Positions 1-5,796 of a stretch of 6,667 nucleotides of DNA are shown here, piece by piece. The notes beneath the pieces were generated by a model, which saw nothing but the letters and a program-made list of their open reading frames with translations, made no database searches and was not told where the DNA came from. Source of the stretch: GCA-2748575 sp033722575 (GTDB taxonomy: Bacteria > Pseudomonadota > Gammaproteobacteria > Pseudomonadales > Ketobacteraceae); contig JAWVYU010000295.1 of NCBI GenBank assembly GCA_033722575.1, forward strand, positions 1 through 6,667, read 5' to 3'. A program made the translations under genes and the position numbers. The stretch's first letter is position 1; every line of letters begins with the position of its first letter.

Positions 1-2
1 CG

Positions 3-653
3 GAAAATGGTGCCCGTATCGGGGTATTGCCACGCTATGCTGAGGGCCGGGAAATCCGCTGGTTCGATATTGAGCCGGGTATGGTCTTCCATGTGATGAA
101 CGCCTTCGAGGACGGCGATGACATTGTGCTGGACGCCTGCCGCTCGGCACAAACCACGATGTTGCAGGAGGCTTCAGATCCCGAAAAGGATTTTGCCCGA
201 CCCTATCGCTGGCGGCTGAACCTGGTGACGGGTGCAGTGACGGAGGGAGCTTTTTCTGCAACACGGTGCGAATTTCCCCGAATCAATGAGTCCAGGCTGG
301 GACGCAATTACCGGTATTGCTGGGCCTCGCGGTTTGCCGATTCCCCGTTGCCGCTGTTTGATGCCTTCGTCAGATTTGATCGGGATACCGGCCGGGAGCA
401 GGTGTACGAACTGGGACCTGATAGCTATATGGGCGAAGCGGTGTTTGCACCTCGGGTCGATGCGCAAGCCGAAGACGATGGCTGGGTGATTGGTTTTGTC
501 CGGGATGAAGGCCGCGGTGTAAGCGAATGCTGGATCATGGACGCCAGTGACTATAGTTGCGGCCCGGTTGCCAGAATCACCATACCGGTTCGCGTTCCCT
601 ACGGATTTCATACCGGTTGGGTGGCTGCAGATCAATTGGCCCATCCCCGGTAG
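3..653 (+). CDS. Carotenoid oxygenase / lignostilbene dioxygenase family protein (RPE65 family), 5'-truncated by the window
   Basis: This is the C-terminal part of a non-heme Fe(II) oxygenase that cleaves a carbon-carbon double bond of carotenoids, apocarotenoids or stilbenes to two carbonyl products, most likely in the cytoplasm or at the inner membrane. The reading frame is open to the left edge (codons from position 3), so the start lies outside. Two of the family's four iron-binding histidines are visible: one in the VFHVMNAFEDGD motif (His codon at 90-92) and the last in PYGFHTGWV near the C terminus (His codon at 609-611). The EFPRINE segment carries the Glu that in family structures sits in the second shell of the iron site. 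About 217 codons are seen against a usual 450-500, so roughly the first half, with the other two histidines, is missing. The family is clear; the substrate cannot be read from this part. The next gene starts 92 bp downstream on the same strand. Confidence 0.9.
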   Translation, partial: ENGARIGVLPRYAEGREIRWFDIEPGMVFHVMNAFEDGDDIVLDACRSAQTTMLQEASDPEKDFARPYRWRLNLVTGAVTEGAFSATRCEFPRINESRLGRNYRYCWASRFADSPLPLFDAFVRFDRDTGREQVYELGPDSYMGEAVFAPRVDAQAEDDGWVIGFVRDEGRGVSECWIMDASDYSCGPVARITIPVRVPYGFHTGWVAADQLAHPR

Positions 654-711
654 TCCTGGATTTTACCCCGGCGCATGCCTTTATTTTGGCTTTGTGACGA
701 TGTAATTTGCT

Positions 712-717
712 TATACT
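712..717 (+). promoter_or_regulatory. Possible -10 element upstream of the acyl-CoA synthetase gene
   Basis: TATACT matches the sigma-70 -10 consensus at five of six positions and lies about 30 bp before the ATG at 746, leaving a short leader. No good -35 hexamer sits at 16-18 bp; TTGTGA at 692-697 is only 14 bp away. It could be a weak or activator-dependent promoter, or chance. If it is not real, the gene is probably read through from the oxygenase gene. Confidence 0.2.
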
Positions 718-734
718 GGATCTGTTGACTGCCT

Positions 735-740
735 GGGGGA
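735..740 (+). promoter_or_regulatory. Ribosome binding site that fixes the start of the acyl-CoA synthetase
   Basis: A purine run, GGGGGA (continuing into AG), lies five bases before the ATG at 746. The open frame extends upstream to a TTG at 707, but that start has no Shine-Dalgarno sequence and would add 13 residues not expected in the family. The ATG at 746 is therefore preferred. Confidence 0.6.
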
Positions 741-745
741 AGTGC

Positions 746-2398
746 ATGAACATCGCGATGCTGCACGAGGCCATTGCCCGCGCGATACCTGAGCACAAAT
801 GCATTGTTTTCCGGGACCGGGAGTTCAGCTGGGCTGAGGTAACCGAGCGTACCCGTCGTCTCGCGGCCCTGTTCCGGGCCCATGGGCTGGGTTGTCACCG
901 GGAGCGCGCCTTGCTGAAGAACTGGGAATCCGGCCAGGATCACGTGGGCCTGTATCTGTATAACGGGAATGAATACCTGGAAGGGATCCTGGGCTGCTTC
1001 AAATCCCGCACAGTACCCTTCAACGTCAACTATCGCTATGTTGAGGAAGAGCTTCTTTACCTGTTTGAAAACGCCAATGCCAAAGCCATTGTGTTTCACG
1101 GCCGGTTTGCACCCCAGATAGCGAAAATCAAAAAAAGATTACCGGAAGTCAGGTTATGGCTACAGGTTCAGGATGACAGCCGGCAGCCACTGATTGAAGG
1201 CGCGCTGGATTACGAATCGGCACTGGCCTCTGTCCCATCATCCTGTCCAACTCAGGACCTGAGCGGCGACGATCTTTATATGGTTTACACCGGCGGCACC
1301 ACCGGCATGCCCAAAGGCGTGTTGTGGCGCCAGAGTGATCTGTTTTACTCCTCGCTGGTCAAAGGCAGTGAGCCAGGCAGCATAGATGCCATCGTTGCCG
1401 AAATACGCTCCCACCATGCAGCCCGCCCGGCGCCCGTGGGGCTGCCATCGCCACCCCTCATGCACGCCACCGCCCAGTGGATTGCCATGGCGCTCTGGGT
1501 TATGGGCGGCACCGTGGTGCTGCAGTCCAGGCCGGAGTCACTGGACCCGGATGATATCTGGCAGTGTGTAGAGAGGCATGGGGTAAACTCCCTCACTATT
1601 GTGGGGGATGCGTTTGCGGTGCCCTTGCTGCAACAGCTCGAAAAAAAACACTATGACCTGTCCTGTCTCAGGCTTATCGCGTCCGGCGGTGCCATTCTTT
1701 CACCCTCGAAAAAGCAGGCGCTGCTGGACAGACTTCCCCATGTTACCCTGCTGGATGCCCTGGGTTCATCGGAAACCGGCACGCAGGCAAGCCAGTTGCT
1801 CAAGCGCGGGCAGAAGGTAACCAGTGGTGATTTCGCCATGAAACAGGGGTCGGTGGTGCTGACAGCCGACAAACAGGGGCTTATGGCTGCCGGTTCCAGT
1901 CAGAAAGGATGGGCTGCACGGCAGGGCCATGTGCCCTTGGGTTACTATCGCGACGAAGCCAAGACCCGTAGCACCTTTCCTGTCATTGATGGCACCCGCT
2001 ATGCTGTACCGGGTGACCGGGCCTATTGTCGTGCGGATGGCAGTATGCAGCTGCTGGGCCGGGATTCCGTCACCATCGTTACCGGTGGTGAAAAAGTGTT
2101 TGCTGAAGAGGTGGAACAGGCCCTGAAACATCATCCGGCTATTTATGACGTGGTGGTAGTGGGAACGCCCAGTGAGCGTTGGGGGCAGCAGGTGACGGCG
2201 CTGGTCTCGCTCTGTGAGGGTGTCTCTCCCAGTGACGGGCTGGAGCTACAGTGGCAGGAAGTGGCCAGACGCCATGTTGCCGGCTATAAAGTGCCGAAAA
2301 TCTTTCTCTCGGTACCTGAAATTGTCCGGGCCCCGAGCGGCAAACCGGATTATCGCTGGGCTAAATGCACCGCCGAAGCCCTGTTGGCGGGTCGTTAG
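746..2398 (+). CDS. AMP-forming acyl-CoA synthetase (FadD19-like fatty/sterol/aromatic acyl-CoA ligase)
   Basis: This 550-residue adenylate-forming enzyme activates a carboxylic acid with ATP to an acyl-AMP and then transfers the acyl group to coenzyme A. It is cytoplasmic or membrane-peripheral. All core motifs are present: the phosphate-binding loop YTGGTTGMPKG (residues 181-191), GSSETG (340-345), the ATP-ribose aspartate in PGDRA (422-426), the hinge region GRDSVTIVTGGEK (438-450) and the C-terminal catalytic lysine in PSGKPDYRW (Lys533). The segments WESGQDHV, VNYRYVEEEL, PPLMH and GHVPLGYYRD are typical of the family I know as FadD19-like acyl-CoA synthetases, which act on sterol side chains and other bulky or aromatic acids. 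Length is normal and no catalytic residue is missing. The start is the ATG with a good ribosome binding site. It follows an oxygenase gene by 92 bp, suggesting a shared catabolic role; the exact substrate is unknown. Confidence 0.9.
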   Translation: MNIAMLHEAIARAIPEHKCIVFRDREFSWAEVTERTRRLAALFRAHGLGCHRERALLKNWESGQDHVGLYLYNGNEYLEGILGCFKSRTVPFNVNYRYVEEELLYLFENANAKAIVFHGRFAPQIAKIKKRLPEVRLWLQVQDDSRQPLIEGALDYESALASVPSSCPTQDLSGDDLYMVYTGGTTGMPKGVLWRQSDLFYSSLVKGSEPGSIDAIVAEIRSHHAARPAPVGLPSPPLMHATAQWIAMALWVMGGTVVLQSRPESLDPDDIWQCVERHGVNSLTIVGDAFAVPLLQQLEKKHYDLSCLRLIASGGAILSPSKKQALLDRLPHVTLLDALGSSETGTQASQLLKRGQKVTSGDFAMKQGSVVLTADKQGLMAAGSSQKGWAARQGHVPLGYYRDEAKTRSTFPVIDGTRYAVPGDRAYCRADGSMQLLGRDSVTIVTGGEKVFAEEVEQALKHHPAIYDVVVVGTPSERWGQQVTALVSLCEGVSPSDGLELQWQEVARRHVAGYKVPKIFLSVPEIVRAPSGKPDYRWAKCTAEALLAGR

Positions 2399-2401
2399 CC
2401 G

Positions 2402-2417
2402 GAATTCACCTGAATTC
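2402..2417. repeat. Short dyad after the acyl-CoA synthetase gene
   Basis: Two copies of the self-complementary hexamer GAATTC (2402-2407 and 2412-2417), separated by ACCT, can form a 6-bp hairpin beginning three bases past the stop codon. The stem is AT-rich and the following bases (TCGTTTATT) are not a true T-run, so it would be at best a weak terminator or an mRNA 3'-end stabiliser. Confidence 0.3.
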
Positions 2418-2424
2418 TCGTTTA

Positions 2425-2452
2425 TTCACAGAAGTTTACGCCAGCTTTTACT
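2425..2452 (+). promoter_or_regulatory. Candidate sigma-70-type promoter for the hybrid kinase
   Basis: TTCACA (2425-2430, five of six to the -35 consensus) is followed after 16 bp by TTTACT (2447-2452, four of six to -10). Transcription would begin near 2459, upstream of the preferred kinase start at 2507 but just downstream of the alternative TTG at 2456, which would then be excluded. Sequence match only. Confidence 0.25.
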
Positions 2453-2506
2453 GCCTTGGGCTACACTGATAAGGTGGCGTTTCTTCTCATCCCGGTAGTG
2501 ATTGAT

Positions 2507-5287
2507 TTGCGATTTTCCAGGCCCAGAAAACATGATTGGTACCTGACCCTGCCAGGACTTGCCTTGTTATGGCTTGTCCAGTGTACCAGTGCCTGGTCGT
2601 TACCACTGGATTTTCCCGAGGGGCAGGAGCATATACGCATTGGCTCCAAGGGTTTGGTGTACGTGGACGAAAGCGGTGGGTTGTCTGTAGAAGAGGTCAG
2701 GTCGCTCCCGGAGTCCGCCTGGTCAGTCAATTCATCCGATACCATCAATCTTGGCTTTCTCAGAAAACCGGTTTGGATTCGGTTCGATATCAGTGTTCCG
2801 GAGGGGCAGGGGGGCAGTTACCTGCTGGAACAGGACTATCCGCTCATCGACAGCTTCCATCAATACCTGTTCAGGGGGCAGCAACTGCTACAGCACTGGC
2901 ATGTGGGCGATATGGTATCTCTCGACAACCGGCCGGTGGCACACCGCAATTTTGTTTTTCCGCTGACACTCGAGGATCACGGTCATTATCAGCTGCTGGC
3001 ACGTGTCCAGAACACTGAAGCCATGCAGATAACCTACAAACTCTGGAAAGAAGATGCCTTCTACGTGTTTGACAGGCTGCGAGCTATTATTGATGGCTCC
3101 TTCTACGGCCTGTTGCTGATCATGGCATTTTACAACCTCTTCCTGTTTTTCCTGATTCGCAGCAGCGCCTATATCCACTATGTACTGTTTGTGCTGTCGA
3201 TGTTCCTGTTTTTCTTCTCCCAAAAGGGGGATCTTTATTTCTGGTATTTGGGCGAGCATGTGCTGGTGGCCCATTACAGTATTCCTCTGATCCTGATTTT
3301 ATGCGCCGTGGAGGGTCTTAATTTTTTTGCCAGTTTTCTGGAACTGAAACAACGCCTGCCGCGAGCCAACAGGATTCTGCACGGATTTTTCTTTCTGATT
3401 GCGCTGAATACCCTTGGTTTTTTACTGGTGGATTACCAGATAGCCATCAAGGCACTGATCGTGCTGATTGCGCTTAGCGGTACTTTCGGGGTGATTTGTT
3501 CGATCATTCTGAGTCGCAGAGGCTATGGGGCGGCTAAAGTCTTTCTGTTTGCCTGGGCGATTCTGATTGTGGGCATTTTATGGAACACTCTGGCCAAGCT
3601 CGGCTTTTTCTATAATGAATTTATTGTGGAGTTCGGATTGCGGCTGGGAATATCCCTTGAGGTTGTGATTTTTTCTGCTGCCTTGTCTTCCCGTCTGAAT
3701 GAAGAGCGGAAGAAACGCTTTGAGGCAGAAAAGAAAGAGCTTGAGGCGGCACAGCGTGTCACCCTGGCGGAGCGTGAAGCAAAGGCAAAATCGGAATTCC
3801 TTGCCACCATGAGCCATGAAATCCGCACTCCCATGAACGGTGTGATAGGGATGGCCGAAATGCTGAAAGACACACCGCTTACCCACGAGCAGTTGCGCTA
3901 CACCACCACGTTGCAGCATTCAGGTAAGGCTCTGCTGACAATTCTTAATGACATTCTTGATCTGTCCAAGATTGAAGCGGGGAAGATGGAGCTGGAGCCC
4001 CTGGAATTCAGTATTGATGAATTGATCGACGAGTGCTTTGCCGTATTCTCCATGCGCATACAGGAGAAAAATCTCGATGCCTACGGCATCATCGATCATG
4101 ATGTGCCCCGTAATCTGACATCTGACCCAACCCGGCTGCGGCAGGTATTGCTTAACCTCATGGGCAATGGTTTGAAATTTACCGAGAAGGGCAACCTGAT
4201 AATTCATGTGTTTTGCGATCCGGATGACAGGGATAAAGTCCGCTTCCGCATTTCCGATACTGGCATTGGCATACCGGAAGAACAGCAGAGAAAGCTGTTT
4301 GCTGCGTTTACTCAGGCTGATGCTTCCACTACCCGAAAATTCGGGGGAACCGGGTTGGGGCTGGCAATATCCAAGCGCCTGATCGAGTTGCTGGGTGGTG
4401 CCATTACATTGAAAAGCGAGGTTAACAAGGGTACCTCGTTTGAGTTCAGTATCTACAGTCAGTACTGTCCTATCGAACAAACGGTTGACCCGGGGGAGGC
4501 AACCATGCGCCTCGAAACGCCAGCGGATTTCAGCCGCATTTTCTATTGTGGCGACGACCCGGTGTTGAATCAGTTTCTGGTGCAAACGGCCAAGCGTCTG
4601 AATCTGGGTTTTATAGGTGTGAGCAAAAAAGAACTGCAGTCACTGGAACAGCCATTGGAGAATGACTTGCTTGTGGTAGCCCGGGGTATACTGACCGAGG
4701 CGGATATCAACGCTTGTCACCTGGCGCTGTGGAATAAAGTTTTTCTGCAGGAAACATTTCCTGGCTTCAAGCGGTTGCCCAATCCGCTAACCAGTGTGGA
4801 GTTACTGGAGAGCCTGCGGTTGTTTAACCAGCAGGGCGAAGGCTCTAGTAAAGTGCATGGCTTGCCGCAATTTGATCTGCAGGTGGCGGTGGCAGAAGAT
4901 AACACCGTGAACCAGATGGTGATCAAGTCGATGCTGAAGAAATTCGGTATCGATCCGGTTATAGCCAATAACGGAGTGGAAATGGTGGATCTCATCCGGC
5001 GCAGGCCGGAAGGTTTTGATCTGATACTGATGGACTGTGAGATGCCTGAAATGGACGGCCTGCAGGCAACCACCCTGATCAATGAGATTTGCAGTGAACG
5101 GGATGCAGAGCCGCCGATCATTATCGGCCTGAGCGCCCATGCCCTGCAAAGCTTCCAGGACAATGCGATCGCGGCGGGAATGCGGGCCTTTCTTACCAAG
5201 CCCATCGTTAAAGACGACCTGGAAAAAGAGCTGAAGCGGCATTTTGCCACCGCCTTACAGCACCCGGCCACATTTTCGGATCAGTAA
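2507..5287 (+). CDS. Hybrid sensor histidine kinase with 7TMR-DISM input, degenerate receiver and C-terminal receiver
   Basis: This is an inner-membrane two-component sensor. Numbered from the TTG at 2507 (926 aa): a signal peptide (basic residues 2-9, hydrophobic 11-24, likely cut near 29-31); a periplasmic beta-rich region (about 40-175) of 7TMR-DISMED2 type, thought to bind small ligands such as carbohydrates; seven hydrophobic helices (about 196-393, 7TMR-DISM_7TM); a charged coiled coil (394-429); HisKA with MSHEIRTPMNG and phosphorylated His437; HATPase with N554, DTGIGIP (584-590) and FGGTGLGLAI (612-621); a degenerate receiver (about 676-773); and an intact receiver (790-913) with Glu797/Asp798, phospho-acceptor Asp843, Ser876 and Lys898. 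No Hpt domain follows, so phosphate must pass to a separate Hpt protein. The frame is open from a TTG at 2456; GTG at 2498 and TTG at 2507 are the other candidates. The last gives an ideal signal peptide and has GGTAGTGAT ahead of it. No in-frame ATG precedes the core domains. Ligand and regulon are unknown. Confidence 0.88.
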   Translation: MRFSRPRKHDWYLTLPGLALLWLVQCTSAWSLPLDFPEGQEHIRIGSKGLVYVDESGGLSVEEVRSLPESAWSVNSSDTINLGFLRKPVWIRFDISVPEGQGGSYLLEQDYPLIDSFHQYLFRGQQLLQHWHVGDMVSLDNRPVAHRNFVFPLTLEDHGHYQLLARVQNTEAMQITYKLWKEDAFYVFDRLRAIIDGSFYGLLLIMAFYNLFLFFLIRSSAYIHYVLFVLSMFLFFFSQKGDLYFWYLGEHVLVAHYSIPLILILCAVEGLNFFASFLELKQRLPRANRILHGFFFLIALNTLGFLLVDYQIAIKALIVLIALSGTFGVICSIILSRRGYGAAKVFLFAWAILIVGILWNTLAKLGFFYNEFIVEFGLRLGISLEVVIFSAALSSRLNEERKKRFEAEKKELEAAQRVTLAEREAKAKSEFLATMSHEIRTPMNGVIGMAEMLKDTPLTHEQLRYTTTLQHSGKALLTILNDILDLSKIEAGKMELEPLEFSIDELIDECFAVFSMRIQEKNLDAYGIIDHDVPRNLTSDPTRLRQVLLNLMGNGLKFTEKGNLIIHVFCDPDDRDKVRFRISDTGIGIPEEQQRKLFAAFTQADASTTRKFGGTGLGLAISKRLIELLGGAITLKSEVNKGTSFEFSIYSQYCPIEQTVDPGEATMRLETPADFSRIFYCGDDPVLNQFLVQTAKRLNLGFIGVSKKELQSLEQPLENDLLVVARGILTEADINACHLALWNKVFLQETFPGFKRLPNPLTSVELLESLRLFNQQGEGSSKVHGLPQFDLQVAVAEDNTVNQMVIKSMLKKFGIDPVIANNGVEMVDLIRRRPEGFDLILMDCEMPEMDGLQATTLINEICSERDAEPPIIIGLSAHALQSFQDNAIAAGMRAFLTKPIVKDDLEKELKRHFATALQHPATFSDQ
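4532..4825 (+). other. Degenerate receiver (pseudo-REC) inside the hybrid kinase
   Basis: Between the HATPase and the intact receiver, a stretch beginning RIFYCGDDPVLNQFLVQTAK has the layout of a response-regulator receiver: a first strand ending in Asp-Asp, a helix, then a strand-like LLVVARG. At the end of that strand, where the phospho-acceptor Asp should be, there is none, and the later Lys-Pro site reads LPNP. It is thus probably a folded but non-phosphorylatable receiver, as found between the kinase and active receiver in BarA/GacS-like hybrids. This is judged from motif inspection, not a profile search. Confidence 0.5.
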
Positions 5288-5396
5288 TGTTGGCCCCATA
5301 GCGGTCGTTGGCGTCAGAAATACCTGTATCTACTCTCGCAAAAGCTCACCCTTGTTAATTTAGAAGTCAAAATAATGACGACTGAGGTTTTCTGTT

Positions 5397-5471
5397 ATGT
5401 CGGCATTCAAATGGCATAGAGGTCAGGTCCCGCGGGCTGAGAACGGAATCACAAAGCCGCCTGTTTTTTAA
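5397..5471 (+). CDS. Possible 24-codon small ORF after the kinase gene
   Basis: An ATG at 5397 opens a frame of 24 codons ending TAA at 5469-5471. A GAGG at 5384-5387 lies nine bases before it, an acceptable ribosome binding site. The peptide (starting MSAFKWHRGQ, ending KPPVF) is basic and not hydrophobic, and matches nothing I recognise. The stop falls in a T-run that may be a terminator. A frame this short is common by chance, so the only support is the Shine-Dalgarno match. Confidence 0.15.
   Translation: MSAFKWHRGQVPRAENGITKPPVF
5432..5469 (+). terminator. Possible intrinsic terminator downstream of the hybrid kinase gene
   Basis: GCGGGCT (5432-5438) can pair with AGCCGC (5455-5460) with one bulged G, giving a six-pair GC-rich stem, and six T residues follow at 5464-5469 with more T beyond. 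The 16-base loop is large for an intrinsic terminator, and the site is about 145 bp after the kinase stop codon, so the call is tentative. No better terminator is seen between the two genes. Confidence 0.3.
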
Positions 5472-5484
5472 ATTCTTTTTATCT

Positions 5485-5498
5485 TGATAATCATATCA
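5485..5498. repeat. TGATA dyad resembling a shortened Fur box
   Basis: TGATAATCATATCA is a perfect 5-bp inverted repeat (TGATA/TATCA) with a 4-bp centre. It differs from the 7-1-7 Fur consensus TGATAATNATTATCA by one missing T. It sits in AT-rich DNA, where such matches arise easily, and more than 100 bp upstream of the best promoter candidate, so operator function is doubtful. Confidence 0.2.
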
Positions 5499-5565
5499 GC
5501 ATAACCAAAAGTTGCTTGCCTAATATAAAAACATTAAAAAACAGATAGATAAGACTGTTACCGAG

Positions 5566-5582
5566 TGTAATATCCGGTTACA
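5566..5582. repeat. TGTAA-N7-TTACA dyad, possible operator
   Basis: A perfect 5-bp inverted repeat with a 7-bp centre, a geometry typical of dimeric helix-turn-helix regulators. Its left edge is about 34 bp upstream of the candidate -35 hexamer at 5600, a position suited to an activator. The sequence GTTAC also occurs at 5557-5561 and 5577-5581, a direct repeat spaced 20 bp, about two helical turns. The cognate regulator is unknown; it is one base short of a TyrR-box spacing. Confidence 0.25.
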
Positions 5583-5599
5583 AGCCAGATACAAAAAAG

Positions 5600-5627
5600 A
5601 TGACTAATTTTTATCCGGCGCTATAGT
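5600..5627 (+). promoter_or_regulatory. Candidate sigma-70-type promoter for the lipoprotein gene
   Basis: ATGACT (5600-5605, four of six to -35) is followed after 16 bp by TATAGT (5622-5627, five of six to -10), with an AT-rich upstream region that could serve as an UP element. Transcription would begin near 5634 and give a leader of about 160 nt before the ATG at 5797. It is the best promoter match I see in the intergenic region. Confidence 0.35.
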
Positions 5628-5638
5628 GAGTCCTATCG
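5621..5638 (-). promoter_or_regulatory. T7 RNA polymerase promoter-like sequence (minus strand)
   Basis: Read on the minus strand, 5638 down to 5621 gives CGATAGGACTCACTATAG, identical to the T7 class III promoter (-17 to +1) at 15 of 18 positions, including the whole GACTCACTATAG block. No T7-like polymerase or phage gene is present, and the same bases on the plus strand form the candidate -10 TATAGT, so the resemblance is probably accidental. Confidence 0.1.
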
Positions 5639-5650
5639 TCAATGAACGAT
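5635..5650. repeat. ATCGT/ACGAT dyad at the start of the candidate leader
   Basis: ATCGT (5635-5639) and ACGAT (5646-5650) are a perfect inverted repeat around a 6-base centre. It falls at the predicted transcription start, so it could be an operator or the first small hairpin of the leader RNA. A 5-bp arm is short enough to be chance. Confidence 0.2.
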
Positions 5651-5688
5651 TTGCGCACAGGAAACGCTTCGTAAGACAAGCTCAGGTC

Positions 5689-5714
5689 GCTTGTTGGTCC
5701 CTGACCAAAGAAGC
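5689..5714 (+). promoter_or_regulatory. Hairpin in the candidate 5' leader of the lipoprotein mRNA
   Basis: TTGGTC (5694-5699) pairs perfectly with GACCAA (5703-5708) around a CCT loop. The stem extends past a small internal loop with GCTT (5689-5692) against AAGC (5711-5714), ten pairs in all. It is followed by A residues, not T, so it is not a terminator for the plus strand. It could be an RNA regulatory element or a stability hairpin. I could not match it to a known riboswitch class. Confidence 0.35.
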
Positions 5715-5721
5715 AAAAAAG

Positions 5722-5744
5722 CGTCAAATTTCGTTTTTATGACG
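5722..5744. repeat. CGTCA-N13-TGACG inverted repeat
   Basis: CGTCA (5722-5726) and TGACG (5740-5744) form an inverted repeat around a T-rich 13-base centre, between the leader hairpin and the ribosome binding site. In RNA it would form only a short stem with a wide loop. Function is unknown and the match may be accidental. Confidence 0.2.
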
Positions 5745-5783
5745 ATAACTGCATCAATAGTCATGTGGTCTCAGCCGGTAATC

Positions 5784-5788
5784 AGGAG
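5784..5788 (+). promoter_or_regulatory. Ribosome binding site of the lipoprotein gene
   Basis: AGGAG lies eight bases before the ATG at 5797, an optimal Shine-Dalgarno arrangement that fixes the start of the lipoprotein. Confidence 0.75.
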
Positions 5789-5796
5789 TCAGTAGT

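Larger units (their letters stand above)
5288..5796. other. 509-bp intergenic region without a convincing gene
   Basis: No reading frame longer than a couple of dozen codons is visible here. The first 170 bp are of mixed composition and end in a T-rich stretch. About 5462-5615 is strongly AT-rich, with runs of A and T and several small dyads. About 5616-5796 is more mixed and carries hairpin-forming sequence ahead of the lipoprotein gene. The length and dyad density suggest a regulatory region controlling the lipoprotein gene; specific candidate elements are listed separately. Confidence 0.7.

Noticed and set aside
174..644. 156-codon open frame on the minus strand inside the oxygenase gene
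   Set aside because: It lies opposite a clear carotenoid oxygenase reading frame and its translation shows no recognisable motif; it is a shadow frame.
654..745. Possible terminator between oxygenase and acyl-CoA synthetase genes
   Set aside because: GCC and GGC around a T-rich stretch give only a three-pair stem; no proper hairpin with a T-run is present.
3920..4585. 221-codon open frame on the minus strand inside the kinase gene
   Set aside because: It is antisense to the well-conserved HisKA/HATPase coding sequence and has no motif of its own; it is best explained as a by-product of codon use.
5375..5419. 14-codon frame overlapping the start of the 24-codon small ORF
   Set aside because: It is too short to support, with only a weak GAAG upstream.
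2692..5429. AGAGGTCAGGTC occurs in the kinase gene (about 2692) and again in the intergenic region (about 5418)
   Set aside because: About one shared 12-mer pair is expected by chance in a window this size, and one copy is coding sequence.
5642..5674. 10-codon frame in the leader as a possible attenuator peptide
   Set aside because: It has no convincing ribosome binding site and no repeated amino-acid codons, and no terminator hairpin with a T-run follows.
5650..5720. Partial likeness to a c-di-GMP-I (GEMM) riboswitch, from GCGCACAGGAAAC followed by AAGCTCAGG
   Set aside because: The invariant GGGCAAACC and GACGCAAAGCC blocks are absent and the two-stem arrangement cannot be drawn, so it does not fit that class.
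5739..5795. 18-codon frame ending one base before the lipoprotein ATG, as a possible leader peptide
   Set aside because: It has no ribosome binding site and no run of regulatory codons; its stop close to the ATG is likely chance.
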